Positions 47,834 through 59,500 of a stretch of 64,000 nucleotides of DNA are shown here, in pieces. A program made the translations under genes and the position numbers. The first letter of the stretch is position 1. Every line of letters starts with the position of its first letter. Origin of the DNA: Malania oleifera (lineage: Eukaryota; Streptophyta; Magnoliopsida; Santalales; Ximeniaceae). The DNA is taken from contig NC_080427.1 of assembly GCF_029873635.1 (NCBI RefSeq), forward strand, positions 68,950,348 through 69,014,347. Reading direction: 5' to 3'. The notes below the pieces were generated by a model. The model searched no databases and was not told the origin of the DNA. It saw nothing but the letters and a program-made list of their open reading frames with translations.

Positions 47834-49611
47834 CATTGGCCTAACAAGGCTCACGACTCTTAATTTTGATGATAACAAAGTAAAGTAATTTAATATGCTT
47901 CAAAGTTGTGATGTTTTAGGAAAAATAGATTTTGGAACTCAGCATACTTTATATGACCACACGAAACATTTTTAAAGTTCACATCAATACAAGTAATCAA
48001 GAATGAAAGCTCGAAGAACAATGAAGCTTAGGACCAAGAGAACTCAAAGAAATAATTTCAAGACTTCAAGGAGTTCAAGAAATGAAGAGTTGAATGAGTC
48101 TATAGGACATATTTTGTAAGTACTTCAAGTATACTCAAATATGAAATTCGTTGAAGCTCATTAGGTGTAAGAGACCTAGAGACCTAAAACTTAATCTTGG
48201 AACATATTTTTTTTAAGTAAATAAATTAAAATTCCAAAAATTGAGAAGCAAAGACAGTTCTTACAGAAATATAATAAAAACAACATTTTTGTACTTGACA
48301 GTAGCCTAATTGAAATCCTTAGTAGGCTAACAATTTACATGTTTTTAAAATGCACAAACATAAGGTCGTTAGGGTATTGCCTAGACCCTGATAGGCGCTT
48401 GACAAGGCAAACTGAGAAGCTTGACTGGGTTTTGCCAGGTGAATGCCACCCTACTGACTTTGAATTTAAACAGTGTATTTAGTGAAAGACGCCTAACCAA
48501 AAGGTGACAGGCTACTGCCAAGCGGGAAATTTTAAATTTTTATAAAGGAGAGATTTTTTAAATCGGATTGCTTGGGGATCAAACTTAATTAAAACTTGGA
48601 CACTACTCCAAGTAAAATTGGGGATCAAGCTAAATGCTTTTATAAATCTATAAATAGCCCCCAAGGCCATTGATTTTATTCACCAAGCATACAATTCAAC
48701 TCTCAATCTCTCTCAATTGCTCTCATCATTCAAAGGTGAAATTAGGAATAGCTTCCCAAGAGGGGGGGGGGGGTGAATTGGCTTTTAAAACTTTCTTTTT
48801 AGTTCTTTTTTAAAGTCCTTAACTTCTTTTAATATTTAACCAATTCTTTAACTTATTTATCTATTTTTTCAATCAAACAATAACTTGGTTTCTCTTAAAC
48901 AATAAACAAGACAGCTAATAAAACACTCAATGTTCAACCACACAAATAATTAAACTAGTCAAGCCCATCAACCACAATGCTCAAACCAATAACCAATTTG
49001 ATTGCCAAATATAAATTCACTTCAGCACTATTAGATTGATGAAATCATTCAAGATTTAGCACTTTCTGAAATATAAACACAGTTCACTCAATCTCAAGCT
49101 TTATACCATACAATCACAATATATTAATGGTATATGTAACTTTCAGCTTTTGTATTGTGTTCATCTCTGTAGTAAATGTGAGTTTGAACAAAGCCCTGTA
49201 TATATGAAAATGCTTCTTCAATGTGATGTTCAATATAAGATCCAATTGCCTTTTCCAAACTTCAGAATTCAAATAAACTCTTAAGTTAGTTTATCTTTGG
49301 GATGTTTAGCCAAGTAACGTACTCCCGTATGGTTTCCGCAAAGAATGGTTCAACCAACGTACTCCCTTTCGGTTTTCGCAACCCAAATCAAAATCAAACT
49401 TTAAGGTTTACTTGATTTCCAAATATACATAGTTTATATGATTTTCAAATTTAAACCATCAATGCAATTTAAATATGTATTGAAAATAAAGAATAGGGAA
49501 AGAGAGAGTGAGATGGAGATTTTTACGAGGTTTGACTTATACCCAACCTATGTCCTCGCCTTTGGCAAACCACCAAAGGAGTCACTAAACCTATTCCATT
49601 GATGGGTGGAA

Positions 49612-49750
49612 AAAAACCTTTACAAGCGATACCCCACCCTCAAACACTCCTTCACTAGGCTAGAGTCCGCCTCTCCAAACGATATCCCCTCGTTCGGTCA
49701 CTCCTTTAGGCTAGAGCCCGCCTCTCTAAGCAATATCCCCTTGCTTAGCC
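49612..49750. repeat. Three-copy tandem repeat (about 50 bp) in the nested LTR
   Basis: Repeated pattern: gcgatacccc/cgatatcccc/gcaatatcccc, followed by cactcctt and ggctagag(t/c)ccgcctct. It falls in the R/U5 part. Confidence 0.7.
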
Positions 49751-50234
49751 AACGATCCAAACAATCCTTGGAATGTCAAAGAACTACAAGAAAACAAGAT
49801 ATAATCTGCGTACAAGTATACTCTCTCAAAGAGCAAGTTAGTACAAGTTTAGCACTATATACTTCAATGTAAAATATCAATATGAAATACAATGAAGTTT
49901 AAGTATAGAATTCACCAATATCCTTATTAGATGAGGATTAGCAGTAGGAATTCAGATAAGGAAGGATTAGAACTTTAGAATATCTCAGCAAAAGAGATTT
50001 TCAATGAGTGAACAAGAGAGCTTTGGAAGAACAAGAGTGCTTTCAGCTTCTAAAACATATTTTTCAATTCATTGTTGAGTTTTGATTTGGAAAATCATGT
50101 ATTTATAGGCAATTAGACTTGTTTCCATGTTTCTAAAGTTTCCTTGGAGTGTTTCCCAAGTTTTTAGAAAGTTTGGAGCCCAAGCAAATAATATTTAAAA
50201 AGTAAAATTTTTGAAATTTCTGCTCGTTATCAGT

Positions 50235-50455
50235 GTTTAGATGACTATAGTCTCGGGTTCAATCATATGAGGTGGTTTTGCCTCTAAAAAAAATTTAGAA
50301 AAAAATCTTCAAATGACTGAACTTAATCATCAATCATATGAAGTTATTCTTCAGACATCTGACGTTACACTTCGGTCGTCTGAAGTGGCTCTGTCTACTG
50401 TTCAGTCAGTTGAAGTTCCTCCCGTGAACAGTGTTCAGTTGGCTGACATCTGTGA
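50235..50455 (-). promoter_or_regulatory. CTTCGGTCGTCTGAAG-type motif cluster
   Basis: Repeated palindromic variants (cttcggtcgtctgaag, cttcagacatctgac, ttcagtcagttgaag) upstream, in - orientation, of the TATA box at 50100-50107. This is a third motif flavour in the same position. Confidence 0.5.
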
Positions 50456-52078
50456 CCCCGCTTTAGTATTTTGCTCATAACTTTTTATATATAACTCCAA
50501 ATTAGGTGTCTTGGTGTCAAAAGAAGTCTAAGAGAAAATAACACAACTTTCACGTTGAAAACGTTTTAAAATAAGGAGGTTTTGATAGTGAAAAATGCAC
50601 CTCAATGCGGATGTATAAAAACTGACAGCATTTGGAAAAACTCTTTTTGGTGCTTTTCATTCCAAAAATGATTTTAACCTTTATAAAATAATTTTTGACT
50701 TTATAAAAATATTTTCTAAGTATTTTAAAAGGTATCTAGGTCCAAGAAGTTCACCTAAGAGTTTCATAATATTTCAAATGATATTTAAACATTAAAATAC
50801 TTACATAAAGACTTCTAAGACTTTTCTCATTCTAGGTTCTTAAGTCTTCATGCTTTGTCCTTGGATTAAGTTCATATTTTTTTCAAACTTTCATATTCTT
50901 TGAGCTTTCTCACTTTGCATTTCTTTGGCTCTTTTGACTTTAATCTTCCTTGACTTTCAACAACTCATTCATGTCCTCATATTCTTCAAGGTTTAATATA
51001 TCATCTTTAAATCCATGCTTTGACTCTTTTAAGCTTCATTTGATCCTTGTGAGCACTTTGACCCTGCTTTCTCATATATGAGCGCTAAAATAACATTACT
51101 CACACAAATACGTTAAATTCCACTTGTTTGTTAGCATAAAAACAAGATAACAAGATTTTAAGCCTTGTAAGGCCAACAAAAGGCTCTCTTGCTACCATAT
51201 TGTGCACAAATGCTACTAAGTGTTGCTGACTTTTAATCACTGATCTTGTGCTTCAAATTTGAATCTTTCAATCATTGAAAAAATTAATCGGTGATAAACT
51301 TCCTTGAACTTCAATTTCAATTTCATATTGATTTACTTTGAAGTATATAGTTTGAAATTGTACTAATTAGCTCTTTTGAGAGTATCTTGTGTACAAAAAT
51401 ATCTTGATTATTTTCTTGTAGATTGTTGACAATTCCAAGGTATTTGAATAGTTGGACCAAGCGAGAGTTGTAAAAGGTTTGCTCCACTCGAAAAGGAGCA
51501 TTCATAGTGGAATCCTTTGGTGGTATTGGCCAAAGGCGAGGACGTAGGCTAGGGATAGGCCAAACCTTGTAAAAACATGGTGATATTCTTGCCCTATTCT
51601 TTTAAGTTTCAGTACTTTATATATTGGTTATGTGTGCTAAGTGCAGGTTGAAGGTTTCAAACGCTGAATTAAAAGAAGACTCTTAATTGAAAGAAAGTAC
51701 ATTTCAATTAACCGTTTGCAGAAACCTGCAAGGGAGTACGTTGATTAATTTGTGAAAATCTTAATTAAGAGAATGCAATAAAAATCAATTCAAAAACAGG
51801 GTTTGCAAATTGCTTACTGGGCTGCTTACAAAAGCAAAAGCTGATATTCGATAAAGGTCTCCAAATTGTGATTAGTTTGGTATTTGTGATTCGTTATTCT
51901 TAAATTGGTTGGTTGTTTAAGTTTTCAGTTAATTTGTTGTTTGTTTTAGTTGTGAATTGATTGGTTTGCTTAAGCTTTGCTGTGTATATCAAACAAGTAA
52001 GTAAAAAATTGAAAAAGGAACTTAAGGTTTTAAAAACCCAATTCACCCCCCTCTTGGGATCACTATTCCACTTTCAAT

Positions 52079-52090
52079 TGGTATCAAAGC
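52079..52090 (+). promoter_or_regulatory. Primer binding site of the + strand copia
   Basis: tggtatcaaagc two bases after the LTR end. Confidence 0.85.
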
Positions 52091-52133
52091 TAAGTTGTAA
52101 AAAATCCTAAAGAATAGTTACACAAAGATTTGC

Positions 52134-52975
52134 ATGGAAAATATAGGAGTAGCTCCCTTCGGAGCTACCTTCAAAGTATGGATTGGAAGGCTTGGAAGGT
52201 TGTCACGGATGGTGACTTAATTCCTACCAAGTTGGTAGAAGGAAAACAAGTCCCAAAAGAAGAAAAAGATATAACTGAACTTGTTCATAAAATGCTTCAA
52301 GTAAATGCAAGTGCAATTAATACCCTATATTGTGCACTAGATATCAAGGAATTTAATAGAGTCATGACTTGCAAGACAGCTAAGGAAATATGGGACAAAC
52401 TTAAAGTAACCTATGAAGGAACCGAAGATGTAAGAGATAATCGAATAGATATGCTAACTAGTGAATATGAGGTCTTCAAGATGAATCCTGACGAATCCAT
52501 CACTAGTTTGTATACTAGATTCACCCATATAATAAACTCCCTAAATGCTTTAGGAAAAACTTATTCCACCTATGAGACAATCTGAAAAATACTTAGGGGT
52601 CTTCCATCCATATGGGAACCAAAGGCTACGACCATTACCGAAGGAGGAAACCTTAAAACCACATCTCCAGATGAACTCATAGGATCACTACTCACTTATG
52701 AAATGGCTCTAAAAGAAAGAAATCCTAAAAATAAGAATAAGAAATCCATAACTCTTAGAGCATCAAAAGAAAGCTCAAATGATGAAAATAGTGAATCAAG
52801 TGACTTAGATCAAGATGAAATGACCTTTATTACTAAAAGACTTTGAAAATTCTGTAAAAAAAAACACAAGAAGTTATCTAGAAAATTTAGAGGATCAAAA
52901 ATTGAAAAAGGTGAAAGAAGTAAGAAGGAGAACAAAAACAGGAATGATCCACTGACTTGTTATCATTGAAAAAAG
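52134..52975 (+). pseudogene. Copia gag (UBN2 type), truncated
   Basis: The likely ATG is at 52134; a frame change soon after leads to the long frame with YLQSMDWKAWKVV (about 52166), NTLYCALDIKEFNRVM, TAKEIWDKLKVTYEG and RFTHIINSLNALGKTY. It continues after a stop near 52583 to a Ser/Asp-rich linker and the start of a knuckle (LTCYH near 52955). The element ends abruptly at about 52975; no pol follows. It is close in sequence to the gag at 13230-14682. Confidence 0.85.
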
Positions 52976-53623
52976 GGAGTGATTATGCGCTTAAATTGCA
53001 TAATTAGGTATTTTAATTTAGGCATTGATGCGTATTTTTTTTAATTAAATGTCTAATTATGCTCAAATATTTTAACATTATGCTCTATTTATAATATTTG
53101 AGTTTTATTGAATAATTTGTGAATTTTTTTGGTATTTTATTTTTTTTTGCGAGTAAGTTATGGACATTAAAGTCGATGACACTTTATAATTCAAGTGTAA
53201 TTCCCCCACTCGAGCTCTGATTAAGGGGATTAAAAATTCTATGGAAAGTCAAGAAAGTGTTCTACAACTTTTGTGTTTTGAGTTTTGAAAGTTATGGGTT
53301 GTAGGATGGTCAAAATTGGGCTTGATCGTTGGGAAATAGAAAAAAGAAGAAAAGAAGAAACAAGAAAATATATATATATATATACAACATACCTTGATTT
53401 GACCTGGCTATGCAGCTGGGTCCTCTCCACCTTGTGCGCTGGGTAGGTCTTTGGGGGGGGGGGGGGTTTCCTATATATATATATATATTCCTTCCTTTCT
53501 AACCAGCACTCTCTCCCAGCTATTCTTCTCTCCTTTCTCAGCACCCTCTCTCAGCTCTCCTTCTCTCCTTTCTTAGCACCCTCTCCTAGCTCTCCTTCTC
53601 TCATTTCTCACACACCCTTTCCC
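52976..53623. other. Unassigned sequence with CT-rich tandem repeats
   Basis: AT-rich start, then two (TA)n runs (53371-53385, 53473-53489), a G-run (53454-53466) and three copies of a roughly 38-bp repeat (agctctccttctctcctttct) at 53503-53610. No gene recognised. Confidence 0.5.
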
Positions 53624-54100
53624 CACTACAAAAAATTAGGGTATTAGTGACGATTTTAAAATATTTGCTATATGTGCCGTTACTACTAACTTTTAGTGAT
53701 GAATTCAAAATTTCGTCACTAATAATGGAGTATTAGCGACAAATTATAACTATCACTAAAACCCTAATACTGTCACTATATAGTTTCGAATGGCTCAACT
53801 CAAATTTGTCACTAATAGTAGGGTATTAGTGACGAATTTGAAATTTGTCACTACTAGTAGGGTATTAGTGATAAATTTATAATTCGTCACTAAAAGTAGG
53901 GTATTTGTGAAGGATTGAAATTCGTCACTAATAGTTTGGTATTAGTGACGAATTATAGATTTGTCACTAATACTCTGGCATTAGTGAAGGATTCAAATTC
54001 GTCACTAATACCCTGGCATTAGTGAAGTCAAATTCGTCACTAATAGTAGGGTATTAGTGACGAATTTGAATCCTTCACTAATAATTAGAAAAATAAAAAA
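53624..54100 (+). mobile_element. One end of a CACTA (En/Spm) transposon
   Basis: Starts with cactacaaaaaatta, the canonical CACTA terminus. About 450 bp of subterminal repeats follow: ttagtgacgaatt and its complement aattcgtcactaa alternate many times, each pair able to form a hairpin. The opposite terminus was not found, so the element is truncated or its right border is eroded. Confidence 0.75.
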
Positions 54101-54627
54101 ACCTTAATACTAATTTTTTTAATCATCAATTCTTATATAAAAATCTATAATTACATTTTTGAATACATAAACTGAAACCATAATTACTACAAAATTCGTA
54201 AATCATTCAAAATTTTGAATTTAAATTTAAATACAAATTCAATTAAAACAAAGAAATAACATATGTTCAGAAAACAAAAATTATTTAAAAATATTCAAAA
54301 TTCAAATACAAATACAAGTACAAATTCAAATTAAAATACAAAAACTCCATTTGTTCAAATAACAATAAAAATTAAAAAGAAATAGTCAAAAGTTGCATCT
54401 GACGACTGTAGTGCATGCATGCATGGCCTCGTGCTGATGTTATGATAGTCGCGAATCCTACAAATTAAGAGTTATTAAAAAAAATTTAGTATACAAATGG
54501 AGGAGAGTTGGCGCTCAGTATAATCAGGAAAAATAATTATATGACATAACAAATTCGCAAAAATTTCATAATCATGCATATTACATAATTTGTACGGTAG
54601 TAATATCAATAATGAAAAATGTAACGT
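54101..54627. other. AT-rich sequence, perhaps internal CACTA DNA
   Basis: Simple A/T-rich words (aatacaaattcaa repeated around 54225-54345) and no ORF. It could belong to the CACTA element; not provable here. Confidence 0.35.
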
Positions 54628-54828
54628 TGCGTTCGAGAGCATAGATTTCAAACATTTTGAATGCATTTGGACAAATTTTAATACAATTTGATATTACGTT
54701 TTATTTAAATTCAATGTAAATTCAAGTCTAAAGTGTCTCCAAACACGTGGAGCATATAATTATATTGAAATTTATTAAAGTCTATTTAAATCTAAATTTA
54801 AGATCTAAAATGCATGCTCTGGAACGCA
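54628..54828. mobile_element. MITE with imperfect terminal inverted repeats
   Basis: tgcgttcgagagcatagattt at the left matches the complement of the right end (aaaatgcatgctctggaacgca). About 200 bp. Same family as 17433-17560. Target duplication not resolved. Confidence 0.6.
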
Positions 54829-55501
54829 GCATGAGATTAGTTTGTGGGGGATTTGCACAATGACTCAATGAGGTATTAGCATTGCGTGGGGAAGGGGATG
54901 CAATGAATAAATCCAGTCGGGGACATGTGTCCATTAGCATGCTTTACTGTTTCGTAGACAAGCATTATTGCTCTACTTGAAATAAAATTCTAGACATTGA
55001 TTGTGGGAAATGAGAAGATTCATGGAGAAAAAGGTCATGAACTGGCATGAGCAAGTGTGTATCTTTTCAAGTCTCAATAAGAAAATATAAGAACTAAGTA
55101 AAATATGCCAGTCAAATGGACATGAAATTGGTTATTTGTTTGGTAGCTGAGAAAATCATGGAAAATAAAATATGCCCTAGGCGCTTTCATCGGTGATCTT
55201 GTGCATGGACCCTTTTTTTTTTTTTTTCCACTTTTTTTTTATTCTTTTCTATAGTGACATTGCAACCCATATGTCCAGACGAATCCCTAATTTGTGTCAC
55301 ATCTTGGCATTCCTATGGATTTTCAAAACTTGAAATTTGAAGCATAAATGGAAGAAGGGTGAATGTGGCTACGTGGGCAATATTTACATTTAACTATCCA
55401 CTTTTTAGATGAATCCAACTTAGAATTTGACCTTATCTGTGTAATATTTTAATTAGGACTGATGGAGATGTCAATCCAATCGTTATTACTTTAAAATTCA
55501 T
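54829..55501. other. Unassigned sequence
   Basis: No coding frame, repeat or element signature recognised, apart from T runs near 55211-55240. Confidence 0.35.
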
Positions 55502-55788
55502 TTTATCATAATTATCTGTGTTCATGGTTTTTTTTTTTTGGGAAAATTTTAACGAAAATTCGGTAGCATGCCGTTCATAAATTGGACATTTTTCCATAAA
55601 ACCTACACCTAATAGGTTCAAATAGATCATTTATAAGAAGTTCAAGGCATACGAGAACCTATATCCACTACCAGCATGCAATACACATTAACTGCATCTG
55701 CTGTGCAGGAGGCATTCTAGACTAGCATGCAATCATGTAGCAATCAACAATTCACGACAGTAATACATGTATCCATTAAATTCAGAAT
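55502..55788 (+). repeat. Divergent partial satellite unit outside the array
   Basis: Aligns with the first ~290 bp of the array unit (tatcataattatc, gcatgccgtt, cacctaataggttc, catgcaatacacatt, tgcaatcatgtagc) with clearly more differences than between array units. It lacks the ggaggatgcat block. It looks like an older relative of the array unit. Confidence 0.8.
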
Positions 55789-56118
55789 ATAAATAGCAGA
55801 AAACAGTGGATAGTATTGAGTTCAGTGTAGTATTGTTATTCATCTAAGAATTTGGACATGAAAGTTATGAGATGATGAGAGTATTTAATTTAAATAATTA
55901 TGAAAATGATGCTCCCTCTGAGTTATTTATATATTCAACTTATGCCTTTTTCAAATTTTCAAATCCTTAGTCAAGTGTTTATAATATTTTCAATGATTTC
56001 GGCTCGGCAATGAATGCTTTAGACTTACCGGACCAAAAACATATAAATGAATGCTTCTTTAAACGAACTAAGCCTATATTGCCTCATTTCTTATGATTCC
56101 TGACTTTCACTCATCATT
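55789..56118. other. Unassigned spacer before the satellite array
   Basis: AT-rich and not part of the repeat unit. Nothing recognised. Confidence 0.4.
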
Positions 56119-56523
56119 TTAAAAATATTTTAACATCAAAGCTTATCATAATTATCGGTGTACATGGTTTTAATTTTTTTTTTTGGAAAAATTTTAACGA
56201 AATTTTAGTAGCATGCCGTCTGTAAATTGGACATTTTCCCATAAAACCTGCACCTGATAGGTTCAAATAAGTCATTTATAAGAAGTTCAAGGGACACGAG
56301 AACCTATATCCACTACAAGCATGCAATACACATCAACTGCATTCGCCAAGCAGGAGGCATTCTAGACTAGCATGCAATCATGTAGCAATCAACAATTCAT
56401 GACAATAGTACATGTATCCATTAAATTCAGAATATCCAACAAGTAAAGCTATCATCCGTACAAGATGAATAGCTATAATATAAAAATTTCCCAACTAAAC
56501 AAGATATACAACTACAATAACAA

Positions 56524-59500
56524 TTGAAAAAAAAAAAAAAACTCGTACGCATTATGCAACCATATCAAGTAATTAGAAATGACAACATCCAAAAGCAGGA
56601 TGGATCCATAAGGAGGATGCATTTAGAAGGAGCATATATCCAAAATGACGGTCCGTTCATAGGAAGCCGCATCGAAAAAGAAGATGCATCCTCAAGGAGG
56701 ATGCATCAAAAGGAGGTTGAATCCGTAGAGAGGATGCATAGGCATATCCACAAGGAGGATGCTTTCACAAGGATGATGCATTCAAAAAGTGCAACACTAA
56801 TGGAACTTTTTGAAACAAGAAAGATTAAAAAATAATATTACTCTCAAGTCATATCTGTTTGTAATATTGATTTTTTGCATTATTCATGCAAACTATCTAT
56901 AACTACATAATATAAAAATTGCCCCAAATATGAGACTTTAGTTCTTCCCTAAATTTGTACTTTTCCTAGAGAATACATGTAATGCTAAAAATATTTTAAC
57001 ATCAAAGCTTATCATAATTATCGGTGTACATGGTTTTCATTTTTTTTTTGGGAAAATTTTAACGAAATTTTAGTAGCATGCCGTCTGTAAATTGGACATT
57101 TTCCCATAAAACCTGCACCTGATAGGTTCAAATAAGTCATTTATAAGAAGTTCAAGGGACACGAGAACCTATATCCACTACAAGCATGCAATACACATCA
57201 ACTGCATTCGCCAAGCAGGAGGAATTCTAGACTAGCATGCAATCATGTAGCAATCAACAATTCATGACAATAGTACATGTATCCATTAAATTCAGAATAT
57301 CCAACAAGTAAAGCTATCATCCGTACAAGATGAATAGCTATAATATAAAAATTTCCCAACTAAACAAGATATACAACTACAATAACAATTGAAAAAAGAA
57401 AAAAAACTCGTACGCATTATGCAACCATATCAAGTAATTAGAAATGACAACATCCAAAAGCAGGATCGATCCATAAGGAGGATGCATTTAGAAGGAGCAT
57501 ATATCCAAAACGACGGTCTGTTCATAGGAAGCCGCATCGAAAAAGAAGATGCATCCACAAGGAGGATGCATCAAAAGGAGGTTGAATCCGTAGAGAGGAT
57601 GCATAGGCATATCCACAAGGAGGATGCTTTCACAAGGATGATGCATTCAAAAAGTGCAACACTAATGGAACTTTTTGAAACAAGAAAGATTAAAAAATAA
57701 TATTATTCTCAAGTCATATCTGTTTGTAATATTGATTTTTTGCATTATTCATGCAAACTATCTATAACTACATAATATAAAAATTGCCCCAAATATGAGA
57801 CTTTAGTTCTTCCCTAAATTTGTACTTTTCCTAGAGAATACATGTAATGCTAAAAATATTTTAACATCAAAGCTTATCATAATTATCGGTGTACATGGTT
57901 TTCATTTTTTTTTTTTGGAAAATTTTAACGAAATTTTAGTAGCATGCCGTCTGTAAATTGGACATTTTCCCATGAAACCTGCACCTGATAGGTTCAAATA
58001 AGTCATTTATAAGAAGTTCAAGGGACACGAGAACCTATATCCACTACAAGCATGCAATACACATCAACTGCATTCACCAAGCAGGAGGCATTCTAGACTA
58101 GCATGCAATCATGTAGCAATCAACAATTCATGACAATAGTACATGTATCCATTAAATTCAGAATATCCAACAAGTAAAGCTATCATTCGTACAAGATGAA
58201 TAGCTATAATATAAAAATTTTCCAACTAAACAAGATATACAACTACAATAACAATTGAAAAAAAAAAAAAAACTCGTACGCATTATGCAACCATATCAAG
58301 TAATTAGAAATGACAACATCCAAAAGCAGGATGGATCCATAAGGAGGATGCATTGAGAAGGAGCATATATCCAAAACGACGGTCCGTTCATAGGAAGCCG
58401 CATCGAAAAAGAAGATGCATCCACAAGGAGGATGCATCAAAAGGAGGTTGAATCCGTAGAGAGGATGCATAGGCATATCCACAAGGAGGATGCTTTCACA
58501 AGGATGATGCATTCAAAAAGTGCAACACTAATGGAACTTTTTGAAACAAGAAAGATTAAAAAATAATATTATTCTCAAGTCACATCTGTTTGTAATATTG
58601 ATTTTTTGCATTATTCATGCAAACTATCTATAACTACATAATATAAAAATTGCCCCAAATATGAGACTTTAGTTCTTCCCTAAATTTGTACTTTTCCTAG
58701 AGAATACATGTAATGCTAAAAATATTTTAAAATCAAAGTTTATCATAATTATCGGTGTACATGGTTTTCATTTTTTTTTTGGGAAAATTTTAACGAAATT
58801 TTAGTAGCATGCCGTCTGTAAATTGGACATTTTCCCATAAAACCTGCACCTGATAGGTTCAAATAAGTCATTTATAAGAAGTTCAAGGGACACGAGAACC
58901 TATATCCACTACAAGCATGCAATACACATCAACTGCATTCGCCAAGCAGGAGGCATTCTAGACTAGCATGCAATCATGTAGCAATCAACAATTCATGACA
59001 ATAGTACATGTATCCATTAAATTCAGAATATCCAACAAGTAAAGCTATCATTCGTACAAGATGAATAGCTATAATATAAAAATTTTCCAACTAAACAAGA
59101 TATACAACTACAATAACAATTGAAAAAAAAAAAAAACTCGTACGCATTATGCAACCATATCAAGTAATTAGAAATGACAGCATCCAAAAGCAGGATGGAT
59201 CCATAAGGAGGATGCATTTAGAAGGAGCATATATCCAAAACGACGGTCCGTTCATAGGAAGCCGCATCGAAAAAGAAGATGCATCCACAAGGAGGATGCA
59301 TCAAAAGGAGGTTGAATCCGTAGAGAGGATGCATAGGCATATCCACAAGGAGGATGCTTTCACAAGGATGATGCATTCAAAAAGTGCAACACTAATGGAA
59401 CTTTTTGAAACAAAAAAGATTAAAAAATAATATTATTCTCAAGTCATATCTGTTTGTAATATTGATTTTTTGCATTATTCATGCAAACTATCTATAACTA

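Larger units (their letters stand above)
48737..51178 (-). mobile_element. Nested solo copia LTR with perfect AAAGG duplication
   Basis: 2442 bp, tgaaattagg ... aaggccaaca on the + strand, flanked by AAAGG at 48732-48736 and 51179-51183. The G-run with tgaattgg at 48761-48780 is the U5 end, so the LTR reads leftward. It has a TATA complement at 50100-50107, a motif cluster at 50235-50455 and a short tandem repeat at 49612-49750. Its outer end resembles the start of its host LTR, so the two are related families. Confidence 0.9.
47834..52076 (+). repeat. 5' LTR of a + strand copia, interrupted
   Basis: Begins cattggcc (tgttggcc in the related nested LTR) and ends ccactttca, followed by the primer binding site. 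Without the nested LTR and one TSD copy it is about 1.8 kb. TATA box at 48649-48656. U5 contains gcgaggacgtaggct (51537-51550) and attcacccccctcttggg (52041-52058). Confidence 0.82.

Noticed and set aside
54400..54420. actgtagtg as the right end of the CACTA element
   Set aside because: Only a few bases match the inverted terminus, and there is no subterminal repeat next to it.
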